Shown here one piece after another: positions 1-11,496 of a DNA stretch of 64,000 nucleotides. The notes beneath the pieces are model-generated. The model made no database searches and was not told the origin of the DNA. It saw nothing but the letters and a program-made list of their open reading frames with translations. The DNA is taken from the NCBI GenBank assembly GCA_002270565.1, contig NQMI01000001.1, positions 663,426 to 727,425 on the forward strand. Reading direction: 5' to 3'. This stretch comes from Stenocarpella maydis (lineage: Eukaryota; Ascomycota; Sordariomycetes; Diaporthales; Diaporthaceae). The position numbers were made by a program, and so were the translations under genes. Every line of letters starts with the position of its first letter. Positions within the stretch are counted from its first letter, which is position 1.

Positions 1-2842
1 CAGCGGATTGAAATCTTCAGGGAATAATTGTATTGCGACGACAACCTCGAAAGGTGGCCTAGGACGTGTTACAGCCGTCTTGGTTTCTCGCACAACTTGG
101 CCGTCCATCCATTTGCATCCTAATTGCTTCACCAGCCCAAAGGCAAACCCGAGGCCGATCCACCAATAGACCGCGATTGTATCGCCCAGACCCCCGCTTG
201 GGGCCAACAATACTGCATTTGCACAGGCTAAGGACCGAGGCTCGATCCATCCAAGGGTTGATAGCGTAGAGTCACAGTCAGTACTTGAAGGATCCGACTA
301 AAATATGGATGTCCTGGATCACAGCAGATAGGTAGGCATGGAACTATGACACCTGTAACGGTTGATTGGCAATACGTACCTGGGGGAGGACCTTAGATAT
401 TGTATCTAACATATTCCGGTTGACCCGCGGCTGAACTAATGAAACCTAGAGTACCCTGCACGTGTCCAGACTTCTTTATGGATATTCTTCTCGATGCTAT
501 ACCAGAACTTTGCGGAGACATGTCCAACAGTAGGTGGACAACTCATGCTCAAGAACACTTCATCAGGCTGCAGAGCATCATTAAAGGCGACCGGAAGTGG
601 AAACCAAGAGAAGAAACACGGACACCTCGCTCCCGACGCCAGACCTTGCTTATTATCGGAGCGTATCTCTCTGCTTCGAGTTATCTCCTTTTTTTTTTAA
701 ATTTTTTTTTTTGTTTGGCTTGAGGCAAAGATGGCTTTGAGTACCGATTTCGGCATTTAGGAAATGCCAATAACGCCCGGACGTTCAGTAAAGCCACTAT
801 TGTCTGCAGTAAATATCTACCCCCGTAGTACCTACTCCCATAATCACATCTAGGTCGTTATACGATATCTGCTCCTAATATCTGCTCCTATAACACCCAG
901 TTCCGGAATTTAAATACTTACGATATCTGGACCAAAGTCAGCTGGAGTTACGGGTGGGTGAAGTTTAATTTTCCCGACGCGAATCTCTCTGTACTCCTTA
1001 TACAAGTAGTGACTGTATATTCGCCGCCACCGTCCACTCTGGTCTTGCCGTGCGGTGATTTAGTACCCTCGTGAACACTTTGGCGCTTGTGATGAGTTCC
1101 CAACCATATATATAGATATATATATGTGTGTGTGTGTGTCACCAAGCTGCAGCTAGACCACGCCGCTACTATTCTAGAACATTGTCAGCCCGTCAGCCTC
1201 AACTTGGACGCGACCCCTGGAACACACTAGCCACATAAACCTTAATCCTGCTGCATTGACCCCTCGTTGTCGCTTATTGGACGGGTAATTGTGTATACAG
1301 CAAGGGAAACAGTATAGTGTACTACATACCTATGTTGTATGTCCCTGCCGGATACCTGCCGGGCAGGGATCGTGACCTCAAAGCCAGAGCAGAGTAGTAG
1401 CATTGAAAAGCCAACCCCCCCCCCCAAAGGTGCTATATATCTGGGACTTAGACAAGCGATATCGATGCTTGAGCCTGACGCATCCCGCCCTGCACGTCTA
1501 CAGTGTTTACACCCTGCAGCCTGTGGCCGAACACAGGCTGTCCTGTACGTCTATCTCACCGTGACGACCATATCCAGAGCCGTTCCTCAGACCCCCAGTG
1601 AGCCGCGCGCGTGTCTCGTCTCTGGTCTCCCAGACAGCCTGAGACGTTGCATCCCACCAGCCGAGGGTGAGCCGGAATGCCACTCTGCGGGGCTGAATCC
1701 TCAGCCGCCGCTCATCTATCACGCTGCGCCTCCCCGCCGGGCACACCCATGCAGCGCACGCACCTCGTTCACCCTACTGACTAACACCGACATGTACGAA
1801 ATGTAGATGTCAGTCGCCCTTGGACGAGCCAGCCAGCCACCCCCCTACCCTACCCCCCTGGCCCCGGGGACAACAAACAACATTTGGGGAATCCGCCGGC
1901 AGGTGTCGTCTCAGCCCGGAAACACAACAAGAGTTGGGCAGAGTTTTGTCTGACTGGCCCTCCCTTTTCGAGCTGCAGGCCGCGTTCTCACCTCTCTCTC
2001 TGTGTGTGTTTGTGATGGGCTGCTTCGAGTTTTACTGAATCATAACTACTTGCATGACTGGACGCATGCTGGAACACACGGGGCGCAGAACACCTCGCTC
2101 TAAGAATCGGACGGCCGCGAGAGACAACCATGTATTTCCCAAGATGATTTGATTTCCCGTCTTCCTGCTGTTGCGGGCCTGGTGACGGTTTCGCTGTGAC
2201 ATGGTATCCCGTCTTCCGCAGCCGCAAGAACAAAACACTCCTCCAGCTGGGACGGGGGCAGGCTTGGCCGAGGCCGAGCAGTAATTGCCTTGTTCTAACA
2301 AAACCGTGCGACAGCCGCCTTTTTTGCCCTGCGATGCCACGCAAACCAAGTGCAAGCGAAATATTTGTCCCATGTGAAATCCAAAGTACAACACAGAGAC
2401 CAGGAAAAGGCCCACCCGCAACCGTTTGCGAAGACTCCCCGCAAGCTCTGAAATGCAAAATAAACCGCCTCGTGGCCCCCAAAACGCCATATTCTCGGCA
2501 TCGCTGTTCCCGCTCCTTTCTACCGACCCACGACACGACTGGCTGCCAACTTGTTATGCAAGCTTGGAAATGCAAATATTACAATGCTGGGGTATTGGGA
2601 GCCAACAAAGGAAATTAGCCCATGGCGACACCTGAGTATGAAATATTCCCCTCCCTTCTCCAGTAGGCGCTGGGGTGATTATAGTAGTCCACAGCAGCCC
2701 AAAGCGTTCGAGCAGAGGCGATGCCCAGAGGCGAGGCCGTCTTCTGCGTTTGTTCCTTCTTTTTCTGTTGGGTCAGACGAGCACACCTTTCTCAAGCAGC
2801 CCGAGACCCCGCTTTCGCTCTCCGGCGGGATCGGCAGCCGCT
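1..2842. other. Gene-free stretch at the left edge
   Basis: No ORF here resembles a known family or has protein-like composition. The longest open frames (155-195 codons) overlap on both strands and look like chance. The stretch holds a (TA)n/(TG)n microsatellite near 1106-1139, a C10 run near 1418 and several A/T homopolymers around 690-715. It ends at the 3' end of the Tcp11-family gene and so includes that gene's 3' UTR. Confidence 0.6.
1106..1139. repeat. (TA)n-(TG)n microsatellite
   Basis: Alternating TA dinucleotides pass directly into about nine TG dinucleotides. This is an ordinary intergenic simple repeat. Confidence 0.85.
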
Positions 2843-4858
2843 TCACTCGATGTCCATCTCGTCCGGGTCTTCTTCCAGATAGGCCAGCTGAGCCCAAACC
2901 CTCCAGTGCAGGATTCCCAGGTGGGCCAGGCGCACGGCCATGTCCTCCACGAGCTCTTGCAGGGCCCCCTCTCCCCTCGACATCTGCCCCGCCTCGGAAG
3001 AGATTGAATGGTCACAGCCGCCGTCTCCCCCTCGTGCGGACCCCGAGCCCCCTATACGCCCACCGGTAGCAACAGAGAAGAGGGCAACCCCGCTCAGGCT
3101 CCTGAAGTCCTTGACTCGCCCGCTGAGTGCTCGCATGATCCTGCGCTGGAAAGCAGCCTCCACAGCATGATACAGATCGCTGTTCATCTCGCAGAGATGC
3201 TGGGCCAGTTTGGCCTCAAAGCGCGGCAGGAAGTCTTGCGGGGCATTCGTGTAGCGGAAGATTTGTATGGCGATAGAAGGGACCAGACCTTGCCACCGCT
3301 GTTGCGGCCTCTGATTTTGCGGGGCTGTGTTTAGCAGGGCAACCAGCGAGTCGTAGACGGTGTTGTCCTTGTCTGTTTTTGACTCCGCAGTGTCGATTGA
3401 GGTCGGCGGCTGGAGGGTGATGTAGCCAGAGCTCCGGGGTGATGAGGTCGCGGAGCCGCAGGCGGAGAGGGTCAGGCTAGAGGGGCGCGATGATGCCGTG
3501 TTGAGGAAGCTGAAGTCGCCCGAATTCCTATTGCTGTGGGCGCTAGATTCCTCATCCATCACGTAAGATGGGACCGAGGTGGGCGGCGCCGCAAAAGAGG
3601 GCGTAACAGAAGTAATCCTCGAGACGCGGTCCAGATCATCGTAGAGCCTCATGCAGACCTCCAGGTTAATGGCGTCGAGCATGTCGGAACGAAGCTTGAT
3701 TATTCGCTCCTCATCGAACAGGAAGGTGTTTGGGATGGTCTCCTTGGCTGTTGAGGGCAGAATCAGCTTGGCCAGGGCTGCAAAGAATGCAGCCGTCTCC
3801 CCAAAGCTCCGGGTGTCCAGGGGTGCTCCCGAGCTCGACCGCAGTGCCTCCGCGTACCACAGCCGCGCCCCGGTAATGTCCAGCCTGTTCGCGGCGATCT
3901 TTTTGTAAAAGAAGCGCTGCTCAAAGTGCACAGTGTCTTCGATCAGCATCGGCCTGAGGCACCGTATCTGGTGGTTGGCGACGTCAAGCTTCATCGCCTC
4001 TAGGACGCTGAGCAGACTCCGCATGCCCTTCACGAGTTCGGCCATATCGTTGTTGCGGTTGCCGCTGGACAGTTCGTTGTACATCTCGTCCACCCATTCG
4101 TCACGCATGGGGGCGCAGTGAAGCTTGAGTACACCGGACAGCCAGGAGGCGACCTTTTCCAGGTCTGCCATGCCCTGGTTGAATTGCTGCATCAGAAGCT
4201 CCACATTGAAACCCTCGTGGAGGAACTCCCGATCTCGCTGTGGCACCAGAGTCTGTATGATCTCCTTAACCGACTTCAGTAGGACGGGCAGGCACCAGTC
4301 GGCCCCGACGGGGTACTCTCTTCTGAATGCTTCCCTATCCACCACAAAAGAAGTGAGCTGTTCACGGAGGGTCGTCCAGAACTGGTTTGCCTTTTCCTGC
4401 TTCCTTCGCCCCTTGTCTCCATCCAAGTTCGGTCGAAAATGCAGTTCCGGATCAAAGTTGATGTCGTGTCGTAGTTTAGGGTTATGTATGATCTTGCTTA
4501 CGTCCAGTTCGCTCAGCGTTGCCTTGGTCACGGGTGGTTCGAGCGGTCGGGGTGGATGGGAAATGTGAGTCCGTGGTTCCGGTGTCCTAGCTGGAGCCAA
4601 CTGGCGAGCCTGAATGTTCTCGGAGGGTACTAGCGGACACGAGACGACAGATGGTGCCGAGGACGCCGATGTATTTGACGTTTGGGACGTCTCGGACGTC
4701 TCTGACTCTGACCGTGGGTGCTGTAGTACATGATCTTCCGTATCGGTTGATGTTGTCGTACTTATCGTGTCCACTAATCTCTCTGTTGGTGCGGTCTCAT
4801 TTTGAGACTCTGATCTAGAGTGTTGCGAAATATGCCCGCCGGCGCCTTGATCTGCCAT
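2843..4858 (-). CDS. Tcp11/SOK1-family protein
   Basis: This is a single-exon gene of 671 residues from the preferred start MADQ at 4858. An in-frame ATG at 4897 would add 13 residues (684). The N-terminal 120 residues are Ser/Thr/Pro-rich and look disordered. The rest is a long helical region with the Tcp11 pattern, including the segments LRHDINFDPELHF, VGADWCLPVLLKSVKEIIQ and ITGARLWYAEALR. It ends in an acidic tail, DPDEMDIE. The family includes yeast SOK1, a multicopy suppressor of protein kinase A loss, and mammalian TCP11, linked to cAMP signalling. Older databases call SOK1-like proteins kinases, but no kinase motif is visible. The molecular role is unknown; a link to cAMP/PKA is inferred from the family. 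A Ser/Gly-rich insert lies at about residues 440-490. Confidence 0.88.
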   Translation of the reverse strand: MADQGAGGHISQHSRSESQNETAPTERLVDTISTTTSTDTEDHVLQHPRSESETSETSQTSNTSASSAPSVVSCPLVPSENIQARQLAPARTPEPRTHISHPPRPLEPPVTKATLSELDVSKIIHNPKLRHDINFDPELHFRPNLDGDKGRRKQEKANQFWTTLREQLTSFVVDREAFRREYPVGADWCLPVLLKSVKEIIQTLVPQRDREFLHEGFNVELLMQQFNQGMADLEKVASWLSGVLKLHCAPMRDEWVDEMYNELSSGNRNNDMAELVKGMRSLLSVLEAMKLDVANHQIRCLRPMLIEDTVHFEQRFFYKKIAANRLDITGARLWYAEALRSSSGAPLDTRSFGETAAFFAALAKLILPSTAKETIPNTFLFDEERIIKLRSDMLDAINLEVCMRLYDDLDRVSRITSVTPSFAAPPTSVPSYVMDEESSAHSNRNSGDFSFLNTASSRPSSLTLSACGSATSSPRSSGYITLQPPTSIDTAESKTDKDNTVYDSLVALLNTAPQNQRPQQRWQGLVPSIAIQIFRYTNAPQDFLPRFEAKLAQHLCEMNSDLYHAVEAAFQRRIMRALSGRVKDFRSLSGVALFSVATGGRIGGSGSARGGDGGCDHSISSEAGQMSRGEGALQELVEDMAVRLAHLGILHWRVWAQLAYLEEDPDEMDIE

Positions 4859-7392
4859 TTTCCCTGCTGCCTTCCCCAGACCAGCTGGCCTCGTCACTGT
4901 CCTCGGAGGTCGACAGCGAGATCAAGAATCGTTCAGCCGGAGACCTGTTGTCAAGTGAGGTTAGGCGAGTTGCCGGATCCGGTCACAAGTCCGCCTCGGG
5001 AGATTGACGGTGAGATAACTAGAAAATAACTAGAGTATCGAGGACAAAAATCACAGTGTAGGTCCTTGTCAGAGATGTGGCTATAGAAGCAGTAGCACGC
5101 CGGTCAGCCCAACAGTTTCTATTTGCAGAAGAGGGTTGTGGTCGGACGGGACCATGGGTTGCCAGACTAACGAGATCTCATGCAGCGGCTGGCCGCAGGA
5201 GTGCCCTCTCGTGCGCTGGAAACCTGCAGGCAGGCTACGAGCGTCGAGGAGTAGAATAGTGTTGTGTACTCCGAGTAGAAGTGAGGAGAGCGGACAAGCG
5301 GGAGGCTATGTACTGACCTGCAGTGTAGCGCAGAAGAGGGGTGTCGCGTACACGGCGATCGCTCTTCGCAGCTGAACTTGGTCTTTGCCGTCTGTGATTA
5401 CGACAAGAGAAGAGGCGCAATATTTCCGACTCTCTCTCTGAGTCGTCCGTGTTGGTTTGTATCGTCCAGGGAAGTAGTGCGGCCCACGAAAAGAGACGAG
5501 CTGTCTGTTTGCAGAGAGGTAGATGCAATTATCGGAAGGGAATAATTGGGGGGGGGGGCGGGCGAGAGTCGTCCGGCTTGTAACAGAAGCAGTGTTGGTA
5601 TGGCGGCGGGAGGGTGCAGAACAAAGAGCAGGAAACCGAGCCCGGATGGAACGAAGGGCTGGCTGATCGTGTCGCGACTCAAGCCAACCAACCTTTCGGG
5701 CAGGAAGGAGGCTTTGAGTTTTTGGTGTGGGAGGCAACTGTCCGTGCAATGAAGGGTGACCGCCCCTGAGTGCTTCTAGGGGTCAAGGCAGGATGTTTGG
5801 GGCCAAGTTGGGTATCCCCGACGGGATGGAAGTAGCCACGGGAGTACGGACGGGATTATTGTATCGGGGCCCCTGGTGAGAGGAAGGAGGCGGCTTGCAG
5901 ACTGAACGAAAGCAATGTCTAGAGTAACACAGGGTCACTCATACACATGCGGACGGACCGGCACACTTCAGACCAAGGAGCGTCGTGTTGACCAGGCCGT
6001 GACGATGCCTGGATAAGGTAAGGTGGAGGACAGCCCAGGCGTGTCAAGTATCTGTGGGTGTTTCTCTTGCTTGGTAAACTAGATGTACAGTTGACGCTGA
6101 AACCGCTATAGGAGACAGGCGGCCGAGGTGAGGAAGGGGAAAAAGGAAATCCGGTCAAAAGAGAGCGACACAGGTGTAATGAGTGGATAAGGTATCCGTG
6201 GGTTATAATATGTTCGGAAAGGCAAGCTAAGTAAGATGGAGCCCAAGGTGAGGGCGGGAAAGGAAGGGGAGGGAAAGGAGTCGAACAGGATGAGGAAAAA
6301 AAAGTCAGTCAAGCACAAGCACGAAGGCGAAATGGAGAGTATCAGTCAGGAGGAGGAAAGGGAGTGCAGGAGAGCATGCATGGCATTGCATTGCATTGCG
6401 TAGCGACAGGAAAGGACAGGCTGATGAGCAAGGGAATGGCCTCGATCCAGTCAGTCCAGACTGGCTTCACCTGTACTGTACTGTATGTACATGGCTGGTG
6501 CCGAGGGTACCACGGGCGTACCGCAAGAGTATCGTAATGGGCGCCGCATCGCAGCAGCCGGCGGTGTCAGGACACGATCCGGTACCTGGACGAGTACGAG
6601 CACACCCAGCCCACCGCCCAGTGGTCCGAGCTAGGCGGTACATGCCTCGTTCGTCTGGTCCGGTTACAGGATGCGTGCGTGCCTGTGTTTGTGGATGCGG
6701 CGTGTATTGGGCTCTAATTAGTAAATGACGACCCGGGCCCCAGCACCAGGAAAACCCACGGGTGCCAGGGAAGCCAGGCCAGCAGCCTGGCCAGCCAGGC
6801 TGGCCAAAGGGCGGGCGCTGGCAAGGCAGGGCCGGGCAGGGCAGACAGGGCAGGGCGTTGCGTGGTAGTGTACATGCACTAGGAGGACATCAAGGGGGGG
6901 GGATTTGGAAAATGAAATGCTGTGTCGTCAATGCGCGCACACCCCCCTGTCCCCACCGACGTGAAGGGACCCCAGCCGAGATGTAACTCTCTTGGTCGCC
7001 CTGCCCGCGACGTTCCCTGCCGGGGCTAACCACATTTCAACCTCAGATTCAGGAACCCGGGGCTTGGGCGGGAAGAAGCTGAGGGATAGGATGGGGAAGC
7101 AGGGGGTGGGCCAGCACGGCCAGGCACAAGGCACGAGGCACAGGCACGGGGGCATGCGCACCACATCCATCCCCCCAGCACGAACCCTCTCAACGTCGTC
7201 GTTGCTACAAGTCCGACGGGATGAGGAGGGCTTGGTCGCGGTGGCAGTTGTTGAGCCTGGAGCCACGGGCGGCGCGCGGACGGACCCCAGCACAAAATGT
7301 ACCGCGTAGATGCCCACAGCAATCTGCTGTGGGCTGCGTGTGGGCTGGCTGGCCGAGTGCAGGACAGCAGACAGCAGACAGTGGACAGTGGA

Positions 7393-7423
7393 CTGTGGGC
7401 TGTGGGCTGTGGGCTGTGGGCTG
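7393..7423. repeat. 7-bp minisatellite (GTGGGCT)n
   Basis: About four tandem copies of a GTGGGCT-type unit follow a short run of CAGACAG/GTGGACA units from about 7365. Confidence 0.75.
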
Positions 7424-7624
7424 CGCACATGACACAAGGCCCGCCGTGATTATTCTGGTGGACTGGTTTGCTGACACGTGCGGTGCGGTGCGAGCAGGCG
7501 AGGCGAGGCGAGGGTCCAGTCTGCCAGGCCTGCCAGGCCACTTCATGATGCCTGGTGGATGAGTGGTGGGGTGGGATGGGCATGAGGATGGGCAATCCCA
7601 CCTCGTACCGTGATCATCATGACC

Positions 7625-7648
7625 CAGGCTCAGGCTCAGGCTCAGGCT
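7625..7648. repeat. (CAGGCT)4 repeat
   Basis: Four exact tandem copies of a 6-base unit lie in the gene-free stretch. Confidence 0.85.
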
Positions 7649-8802
7649 GCCAGCTTCGAGGGCACCCGGGCAGCCAGGCGGGCCAGGCCAGGAGGGCTAG
7701 AGCTTCCATGATCTTCGCCGGGCTGGCGCTGGCCGCGAGTGTCCCATGGGATGGAATGGATGCGCAGGATGCTTGGAACGCGGCACCATGGTGGCTTGCA
7801 GGCCAAGTGGTGCGTCCCTTTGCACGGATGGCATACACCAGACGCGAGAGAGCCAGTAGGTGGCCTTTTGGTCTGCGAGCCACGGCCACGGCGTTAGCCT
7901 CAAGGTAGGGAAAGCTAGGCCCGCCCAGATGGAGCTGGCGCCAGTGCAGTCGAGAGGGCAGTGAGCAATGCAAAGGTAATAACGGCGGCATACACCGAGC
8001 ACGCGCACGCGAAGGGGTACATGATAAACGTAGCAGGTAGTCAGATGAGTGTGCATATGCTGATGTGCTTCATGCGGCCATGGCAATGTGATGTGCGTTG
8101 AGCTGAGGCCCAAACGTTGACTGGGGACAGTTGGTGGTGTGATTGATTATTTCATGGATGGACCGATGGACGGTGGTGAGGGTACGTACGGTGGTGAGTC
8201 GAGGTGGAGGTGGAGGTGGTGGTCTTGTGGTAGTGCAGTGGTAGGTGGTCCAAGTAATTAGTGTAGGTATACCAAGTAGACCTAGTCTTGGGGTAGGTAG
8301 TCCTGGAGACAGGTTTTGGCTTCCTAGTTTGGCAACTCCAGAGGCTGATGTCATGTTTCTAAATGAGGCTGTCCAGCCTGCCCGCCTCAGATGCTTTGAC
8401 CCCCCACGGCGTGGCGTGGGACTCAGCTGAGGAACAAGCCATCATTTCTTCTCCCTCGTCGGCGGCACCAGCAGGATCAAGCCCTTCGCAGGCAGCAATT
8501 GTTTATTATTATTACCGCTCATCATCCACCATGACCGCTCCCCTTGCATCGCAGATGCTCGAGGCAGCCCGCACATGATTAACCAGATTAACCATGTCTG
8601 TCACCTTCGTCCCGGCTCTCGCTCGGCCGTCGTGGGATTTCACGAACCCAAAACAGAGCGCCCATGAGAAACGCGGCAACAACAACAAGATGAAAAATTG
8701 TTGCAGTCCCTAAAACAAGGAGCGTTCCAGGGAGAGAAGGAAGAACGAGCCTGGCCGATGCTGATGCCACTGCCCAGGCGGGCACGGCGAACATGCTCGG
8801 AT

Positions 8803-8834
8803 TCGTGCTCGTGCTTGTGCTCGTGCTCGTGCTG
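8803..8834. repeat. (CGTGCT)n repeat
   Basis: About five tandem copies of a 6-base CGTGCT unit with one C-to-T change. Read as protein on the minus strand it gives the HEHEHKHEHE-like run of a spurious ORF. Confidence 0.75.
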
Positions 8835-11420
8835 GTGGCTGATGGCTGATGCTGATAACCAGCACAAGCCTGAGTTCCCCCGCACAACAGCATCATGGCC
8901 AACTCCATGCGCCGATCTCCGACAAGATATCCCGGGCCTGGCCACGACAAGCTCCTCGCCCAGAGCGTTCAGCACCGCAGGCTAGGCCACCTAGGTACCA
9001 GAGCCGCGAATCACGGCTGGGCAGCCGCCAAAATCTCACTCTTAGCCCATTCCACCGAGCACTCACACAGTTAGTTCGCTGGCAGAGGTACCAACCACCA
9101 TGGCTGAGGTCATCGTCGGATCCCAACAGGGTCCTCGCTACTCTAGCCGTACTCACACGACAGCGCGGGCGCATGATGACGGTGACTCTGGCCACGAGTC
9201 GATTGGACCTCGGCCATCGCAGTACATGACAAGACAATGCAATGCGGTGGGCGCCTTGTCCTGGCCCATGCCTCGGTAGCCTAGCCACGGAATCCACTGG
9301 CGTGCTGGCCCCCGAAGCCGGCAGCTCTGGGCTCGACACCATGCAGAAAACCGCAGAAGTACGGTGTGCGTGCAGCACGTCGCAGGAGTGCGCTGTACAC
9401 GCCCCAAAACCTGACATGCAAGCCCTCAGAGCAAGAGGCCTCATGACCGCGTCCGACCGGACGGGACACTGCATTTCTCCCTTACCACACACAATGCTTG
9501 GCCGACCACCAGTCATTAGTGAGCTGCCCGCGGCGACCGTCACATCAGTGCAGCGTCGTGTCCGCCACGATAGATATTGCCCTCCGCCCTTGGTCGCAGT
9601 CATGATTCGTACTGGTTGCGCCCTCAATCCCCAGCGGGGTCCCAAGCCGAAGATCCGAATCCGACTTGGACCAGACCGCCTGTGCATTCTCGCATCTCGG
9701 GCGCCATGCATCGTCGAGATGATGAGATGCGCAAGTCACGCTGCCCAGCGCTGGGGTTGCCCAGTACTAGTGTACCACCGCCGCCTTCTCGCCGCACTGT
9801 TGAGGGGACCACCGCCGGAAGCGTAGACAGCTTCAATAAATTCGTTCTGAGATACCTTTTTAGGCCACATTCCCCGGACCCGAAACCAACAGGATCAGAG
9901 AGCCATGGCACCGCGCAGATTGCGACCTCAGACGGCTGACGGGAGTTGAAACAGGACATCGTTCCTGTGTAGTATGATACAACACGCATAGCCTCGCTGG
10001 TCTCCAGACGCCACAGCCCCAAGCAGCCCACACTCGGGGCGTTCGGGGGTCAAGAGCAAGCTGCAGACGACGGCCGCCCGTGATAACATACGGCTCGACT
10101 CTGCTAAGCAGATAGGGATCAAGGGTTATCCCACGACACCCATCACGGACAAGCCTCGTCAGCTGGATAAATCCTCGGATCCAGTTGCTCGGTACTGAGG
10201 CGCGAAGGCAAGGAGGCTGCCACCAGGGGTGGTCTGTAGAATTCCGACCCAACCCAGAACGGTAGGATGAGGGCCGATCTGAGGAACGACGCTCGCACCG
10301 TTTGTTTCAATTTCCAGAATCCGCCCTGGACCATGTTAAAAACCGTTGCAGTGTGTGGTCTATTTTTTGTTTTGCATTTTGCGTTTTTGGGCCTGCCCGT
10401 CCCAGCCTCTTGGTCCGCATTCCTACCGCCGGACTGTATGTACAGAGTACAGTAACAACCGCAAGGTTCGCCCGGCACGTACGGCTGCTTCTTACCCACC
10501 CACCGTCTGTCCACTCAGGCCGCTGTCCGAGACAAATGTTATGGATGCAGATTAATTGGGTCTCAGGAGTCTGTTCTCGCGTTCCTCCTCCGGCCCTTGC
10601 CCACCGCTGTCAAACATCTATGCTATACAGTACGCGCCCAGCATGGACAGCAAAGCAACTCGTCCCTGCTGCCGTCAGGTGCTACAGTGCGACGCCTCGA
10701 CGCTGTGGCGTGCGTGATGCGGTGGCTGTGATGGCCCCAGGAGTGACCGCACCTGCAAGCTCATCTGCACACGAGCTGCGCTACGGGGCAGCAGCAACGA
10801 CTGCTGCTTTCTTCTACCGGCTTGCCACTGTCCTGAGTGAGCCCTGAGAATAGACTTTGTCGGCACCCGCCTGCGTGGCACCGACGCGTACACCGCGCAA
10901 CCCAATGGGCTGCCTGTGTTGCCTTCAGCACATCCTATCAGAAGGTGGTTGGCCATGACGTCCCTTCAACCAGCCTCAACACGATGCAGATCGCCACCGC
11001 ATCTTTTGGTCGGTACTGGGTGGGCCCGAGAGGGGATTCCTCGCTGAACCCGGCCCTGGACGCTAGCAGGCTCACCACGACTGATCCCAGCAGCGGCCAT
11101 GTGGCATTACAAGGTCGGGCATCGGTATTACCGTGTCGGCCATATCTTGCCCTTTCTAATATAAGTCCGACGCCAATGGACCAGTTGGGGTTTCTCAGCA
11201 AGATTATGGTGCAGCCGCAAATTGCAGTCACCTTGAGCACTGCATGGCATAAACGAAGCCACCCGAAAACAACGGCAGGTATATCATCACACACGGACCT
11301 CAGAGTAGTGATGAAGGCCTAGTGACGGCGATGTCTGCACCTATGGCTCGGACAGTCACTGATCATTGTTGGTTAGGCTTTCAGGTACGTACGTACGTAG
11401 GCCGTAAGCAACGGATTGTT

Positions 11421-11444
11421 TCGTCGTCGTCGTCGTCGTCGTCG

Positions 11445-11496
<52 letters not shown>
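11421..11496. repeat. (TCG)8-(TTG)17 compound microsatellite
   Basis: About eight TCG triplets change at a single point into about seventeen TTG triplets. The boundary is what C-to-T mutation of part of one original TCG array would leave, or two adjacent expansions. On the minus strand it gives a poly-Thr run in an ORF that has no other coding support. Confidence 0.95.

Noticed and set aside
8893..9711. Longest open frame (272 codons, -) in the gene desert
   Set aside because: Arg/Ser/Cys-rich, with overlapping long frames on the other strand and no family resemblance. Long random frames are expected at this GC content.
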